A stretch of DNA of 64,000 nt, from the NCBI RefSeq assembly GCF_003121295.1, contig NZ_PHNC01000031.1, positions 1,490,439 through 1,554,438 of the forward strand, written 5' to 3'. This DNA comes from Streptomyces orinoci (GTDB taxonomy: Bacteria; Actinomycetota; Actinomycetes; Streptomycetales; Streptomycetaceae). The position numbers were made by a program, and so were the translations under genes. The notes below the pieces were generated by a model, which had not been told where the DNA came from, did not search any database, and saw nothing but the letters and a program-made list of their open reading frames with translations. Positions 60,906-64,000 of the stretch are shown piece by piece (position 1 is the first letter of the stretch; every line of letters begins with the position of its first letter).

Positions 60906-62348
60906 ATGACCACCACTGTTGAGACGGCTGCTGCGGCGGGCCGCGTCGCACGGGTCATCGGCCCCGTCGTCGACGTGGAGTTCCCCGTCGACGCGATGCC
61001 GGAGATCTACAACGCGCTGACCGTCGAGGTCGCCGACCCGGCCGAGGCCGGCAAGAAGAAGACCCTGACCCTGGAGGTCGCGCAGCACCTGGGCGAGGGC
61101 CTGGTGCGCGCCATCTCCATGGAGCCCACCGACGGTCTGGTCCGCCAGGCCCCGGTGACCGACACCGGCGAGGGCATCACCGTCCCGGTCGGCGATGTCA
61201 CCAAGGGCCGGGTGTTCAACACCCTGGGCCGGATCCTCAACGAGCCCGAGGCCGAGGCCGAGGTCACCGAGCGCTGGTCCATCCACCGCAAGGCCCCGGC
61301 CTTCGACCAGCTCGAGTCCAAGACCGAGATGTTCGAGACCGGTCTGAAGGTCGTTGACCTGCTGACCCCGTACGTCAAGGGCGGAAAGATCGGTCTGTTC
61401 GGTGGTGCCGGTGTCGGCAAGACCGTGCTGATCCAGGAAATGATCATGCGTGTGGCCAAGCTGCACGAAGGTGTTTCCGTCTTCGCCGGCGTCGGTGAGC
61501 GCACCCGTGAGGGCAACGACCTCATCCAGGAAATGGAAGAGTCGGGCGTTCTGGACAAGACCGCGCTGGTCTTCGGTCAGATGGACGAGCCCCCGGGCAC
61601 CCGTCTGCGCGTCGCGCTGGCCGGCCTGACCATGGCCGAGTACTTCCGTGACGTCCAGAAGCAGGACGTGCTGTTCTTCATCGACAACATCTTCCGCTTC
61701 ACCCAGGCCGGTTCCGAGGTCTCCACCCTGCTGGGCCGGATGCCCTCCGCGGTGGGTTACCAGCCGAACCTGGCGGACGAGATGGGTCTGCTCCAGGAGC
61801 GCATCACCTCCACCCGTGGTCACTCGATCACCTCGATGCAGGCGATCTACGTCCCCGCGGACGACCTGACCGACCCGGCCCCGGCCACCACCTTCGCGCA
61901 CCTCGACGCGACCACGGTGCTCTCCCGTCCGATCTCGGAGAAGGGCATCTACCCGGCGGTGGACCCGCTGGACTCCACCTCCCGCATCCTGGACCCGCGT
62001 TACATCGCGCAGGACCACTACGACTGCGCCCGCCGCGTCATCGGCATCCTGCAGAAGTACAAGGACCTCCAGGACATCATCGCCATCCTCGGCATCGACG
62101 AGCTCGGCGAGGAGGACAAGCTGGTCGTGCACCGCGCCCGCCGCGTTGAGCGCTTCCTGTCGCAGAACACCCACGCGGCGAAGCAGTTCACCGGTGTGGA
62201 CGGTTCGGACGTCCCGCTGGACGAGTCCATCGCGGCGTTCAACGCCATCTGCGACGGTGAGTTCGACCACTTCCCGGAGCAGGCGTTCTTTATGTGCGGT
62301 GGTCTTGAGGACCTGAAGAACAACGCCAAGGAGCTGGGCGTCTCCTGA
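60906..62348 (+). CDS. atpD: ATP synthase subunit beta (F1)
   Basis: A 480-residue protein starting at ATG 60906 directly after atpG. P-loop GLFGGAGVGKTVLIQEMI, Walker B VLFFIDNIFRFTQAGSEVS, GERTREGNDL with the catalytic Glu, and the DELSEED-equivalent segment IAILGIDELGEEDKLVV. Catalytic subunit. Confidence 0.98.
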   Translation: MTTTVETAAAAGRVARVIGPVVDVEFPVDAMPEIYNALTVEVADPAEAGKKKTLTLEVAQHLGEGLVRAISMEPTDGLVRQAPVTDTGEGITVPVGDVTKGRVFNTLGRILNEPEAEAEVTERWSIHRKAPAFDQLESKTEMFETGLKVVDLLTPYVKGGKIGLFGGAGVGKTVLIQEMIMRVAKLHEGVSVFAGVGERTREGNDLIQEMEESGVLDKTALVFGQMDEPPGTRLRVALAGLTMAEYFRDVQKQDVLFFIDNIFRFTQAGSEVSTLLGRMPSAVGYQPNLADEMGLLQERITSTRGHSITSMQAIYVPADDLTDPAPATTFAHLDATTVLSRPISEKGIYPAVDPLDSTSRILDPRYIAQDHYDCARRVIGILQKYKDLQDIIAILGIDELGEEDKLVVHRARRVERFLSQNTHAAKQFTGVDGSDVPLDESIAAFNAICDGEFDHFPEQAFFMCGGLEDLKNNAKELGVS

Positions 62349-62363
62349 GCATCCCGATGCTCG

Positions 62364-62398
62364 CGGTCCGGGGGCGGGGCACCTCCGCCCCCGGACCG
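62364..62398 (+). terminator. Hairpin between atpD and atpC
   Basis: A perfect 14-bp stem (CGGTCCGGGGGCGG and its complement) closes a 7-base loop within the 114-base gap. It resembles a terminator but the operon continues, so it may be an attenuator or an RNA-processing or stabilising element that lowers atpC expression. Confidence 0.75.
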
Positions 62399-62462
62399 TA
62401 CGTCCCCTATTCTTTGACCCAACGCCTGCCTGCCCGGCAGGTGTCCAACCCGAGGAGCCACG

Positions 62463-62840
62463 TTGGCTGCTGAGCTGCACGTCGAGCTGGTCGCGGCGGA
62501 CCGGAGCGTCTGGTCCGGCGAGGCCACCCTGGTCATCGCGCGTACCACATCGGGTGACATCGGCGTCATGCCCGGCCACCAGCCGCTGCTCGGTGTGCTG
62601 GAGTCCGGCCCGGTGACCATCAGGACCACCGACGGCGGTTCCGTCGTCGCCGCGGTGCACGGGGGGTTCATCTCCTTCGCGGACGACAAGCTTTCGCTGC
62701 TCGCGGAGGTCGCGGAGCTGGCGGACGAGATCGATGTCCAGCGCGCGGAGCGGGCGCTGGACCGTGCCAAGTCGGAAGCCGACGCGGCCGCCGAGCGGCG
62801 CGCGGCCGTCCGGCTGCGTGCGGTCACGGGCGTTCACTAG
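62463..62840 (+). CDS. atpC: ATP synthase subunit epsilon (F1)
   Basis: A 125-residue protein from TTG 62463, supported by GAGGAG upstream. The N-terminal beta-sandwich has SGEATLVIARTTSGDIGVMPGHQPLLG; the C-terminal helices carry the ERALDRAKSEADAAAERRAA segment. It regulates F1. Confidence 0.94.
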   Translation: MAAELHVELVAADRSVWSGEATLVIARTTSGDIGVMPGHQPLLGVLESGPVTIRTTDGGSVVAAVHGGFISFADDKLSLLAEVAELADEIDVQRAERALDRAKSEADAAAERRAAVRLRAVTGVH

Positions 62841-62951
62841 CCCGGGACCGACCAAGAACATCCCTCAGCCGCGGGCCGCCTGGAACAATCCGGAGCGGTC
62901 CGCGGCTGAGGCAGTACAGGTGCGGTTGCTCTGGATCATGCGAGGAGGTCG

Positions 62952-63407
62952 GTGGTGATGGTCCTCGCTCTGCTCGTGGGCGGCATCGTCGTGCTGCTGG
63001 TTCTGCTGGGTCTGTTTGTCTTCGGCCTGCGCCGGCGGCTCATCCAGCGGTCGGGCGGCACCTTCGACTGCAGCCTGCGCTGGAACGTTTCCGAGGAGCC
63101 GGCCGAACCGGCGGGCAAGGGCTGGGTCTACGGCGTCGCCCGCTACAACGGCGACCGGATCGAGTGGTTCCGGGTCTTCTCCTACGCTCCACGCCCGCGC
63201 CGGGTGCTGGAGCGTGCCTGTATCGAGGTGGCGGAGCGCCGTCCCCCGCTGGGCGAGGAGGAGTTGGCGCTGCTGTCCGACGCGGTGGTGCTGGTCTGTC
63301 TGCACCGGGGCACGCGTCTGGAGCTGGCGATGAGCGAGGACGCGCTCACCGGCTTCCTGGCCTGGCTGGAGGCGGCGCCGCCCGGGCAGAGAGTCAATGT
63401 GGCTTAA
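62952..63407 (+). CDS. DUF2550 membrane-anchored protein
   Basis: About 151 residues. AGGAGG at 62943-62948 would serve GTG 62952, GTG 62955 or ATG 62958. An N-terminal helix (LLVGGIVVLLVLLGLFVFGL) anchors a soluble domain with GGTFDCSLRW, GKGWVYGVARYNGDRIEWFRVF and EDALTGFLAWLE. DUF2550 genes commonly follow atpC in actinobacteria. Function unknown. Confidence 0.88.
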   Translation: MVMVLALLVGGIVVLLVLLGLFVFGLRRRLIQRSGGTFDCSLRWNVSEEPAEPAGKGWVYGVARYNGDRIEWFRVFSYAPRPRRVLERACIEVAERRPPLGEEELALLSDAVVLVCLHRGTRLELAMSEDALTGFLAWLEAAPPGQRVNVA

Positions 63408-63469
63408 ATAAAAGGTGTCTCTCTGAATGGGGGTACCTCCCAGCGTTAGCTGGGGAGAGTCAATGTGGC
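63389..63469 (+). repeat. Hairpin repeat flanked by 15-bp direct repeats, copy 3
   Basis: GAGAGTCAATGTGGC occurs at 63389-63403 and again at 63455-63469. Between them lies the G-rich hairpin (63428-63458: TGGGGGTACCTCCCAGC...GCTGGGGAG). The arrangement resembles a short insertion with target duplication or a slippage event, and it includes the end of the DUF2550 gene. Confidence 0.6.
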
Positions 63470-63517
63470 GCAGGGGCCCGGGGCTTGTGCCCCAGGCCCC
63501 CGGTGTGCGGCCGTCCG

Positions 63518-64000
63518 CTACCTCAGCCCGTTGTCCAGCGCGGTCATCAATGTCCCGCTGTCTCCGGACATTTCCCAGATCATCGCCCCGCCCAGGCCCT
63601 TGGACTTCAGCCAGGCGGTCTTCTTGCCGATGGACCAGGCGTCGTCGAAGGTCCACCACTGGCCGTTGTCGCCGGTGAACCCATAGGTGGCGACGGCCTG
63701 TTCATCGTGGTAGACGGTCATGTCCGGTACCGAAGCGATCAGGTTGTCGTAGCCACGGGTCCCGGCCTCCTCCGGGAACTGTCCCGGTGCCGCTCCATTG
63801 GCCTGCTGCCAGGCGCCATGCGCTCCGCCGTCCGCCACCTGCTGCCAGCCGCGGCCGTAGAAGGCCAGTCCCAGAGCAAGCTTTTTGGGGTCCACCCCGG
63901 CGTCCAGATAGGTCTGGACGGTCTTCTCCACACTGAACTTGGTGGTGTTGGGGTCCTTGGGGTCCTGGTAGAGGTTGCCCTGGTGGCCGGTGCGGTGGGG
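63518..64000 (-). CDS. GH18 chitinase, C-terminal part (runs off the right edge)
   Basis: The last 160 or so residues of a glycoside hydrolase 18 catalytic domain are visible, read on the minus strand. Motifs include TYLDAGVDPKKLALGLAFYG, GRGWQQVADG, and the final GAMIWEMSGDSGTLM, where the Trp of the barrel end is typical. The catalytic DxxDxDxE motif lies beyond the window. It has no visible downstream partner in this window. Confidence 0.9.
   Translation of the reverse strand, partial: PHRTGHQGNLYQDPKDPNTTKFSVEKTVQTYLDAGVDPKKLALGLAFYGRGWQQVADGGAHGAWQQANGAAPGQFPEEAGTRGYDNLIASVPDMTVYHDEQAVATYGFTGDNGQWWTFDDAWSIGKKTAWLKSKGLGGAMIWEMSGDSGTLMTALDNGLR

Noticed and set aside
59319..62861. A 1,180-codon open frame on the minus strand opposite the atp genes.
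   Set aside because: It is antisense to atpA, atpG, atpD and atpC, which are unmistakable; long antisense frames are expected at this G+C content.

Overview
The window is high-GC actinobacterial DNA. Codon third positions are strongly G/C, many starts are GTG or TTG with clear GGAGG-type sites, and a conservon (sensor kinase, roadblock, DUF742, GTPase), an nrtL gene, a Streptomyces-type intergenic repeat and the block lysA-hom-thrC-thrB-rho-LCP-rpmE-prfA-prmC-tsaC-PTP-glyA-wecA-atpIBEFHAGDC are all present. This order points to a Streptomyces or close relative, in the core part of the chromosome.

Left part (1-12.9 kb): end of an unknown gene, a secreted GH25 muramidase, a MarR regulator, a repeat-rich spacer, a PP2C-like phosphatase, a four-gene conservon, a secreted coiled-coil protein, a small conserved protein, a TetR regulator with two divergent diiron-protein genes (AurF-like and ferritin-like), a polysaccharide deacetylase, and tRNA-Arg(ACG).

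Accessory part (about 13-37.6 kb): the main feature is a 12-gene minus-strand operon for an isonitrile lipopeptide. Its core has the order TauD-like oxidase, FcoT-like lyase/thioesterase, acyl ligase, carrier protein and C-A-PCP-R synthetase, the order I recall for the sco cluster and for Rv0097-Rv0101. Around this core are an MFS exporter, a KAS III with a second carrier protein, a complete FecBCD-type metal-chelate importer, and an Asp/Asn beta-hydroxylase-like enzyme. A divergent gene next to the operon encodes a probably Tat-exported isonitrile hydratase homologue. Together these suggest make, export, re-import and inactivation of a metal-binding (probably copper) isonitrile compound. Farther right are a secreted GH18 chitinase, a VapBC-like pair, an SF1 helicase-phospholipase D fusion resembling the Mokosh type II phage-defence protein, a broken ATPase remnant, a divergent ArsR/SDR pair, and a frameshifted tyrosine integrase that ends against tRNA-Arg(CCG). 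The integrase and tRNA suggest that this part was shaped by an integrative element.

Right part (37.7-64 kb): conserved housekeeping genes, nearly all on the plus strand. They cover a receiver protein, nrtL, lysine/threonine synthesis, transcription termination, cell-wall LCP ligase, ribosomal protein L31, release factor 1 and its methylase, tRNA threonylcarbamoylation, a phosphatase-like protein lacking its catalytic Cys, a divergent SHMT, a WecA-type lipid-carrier transferase, and the complete F1Fo ATP synthase operon. A DUF2550 gene and the 3' end of another GH18 chitinase close the window. Three copies of one G-rich hairpin repeat occur here, one of them in frame inside rho.
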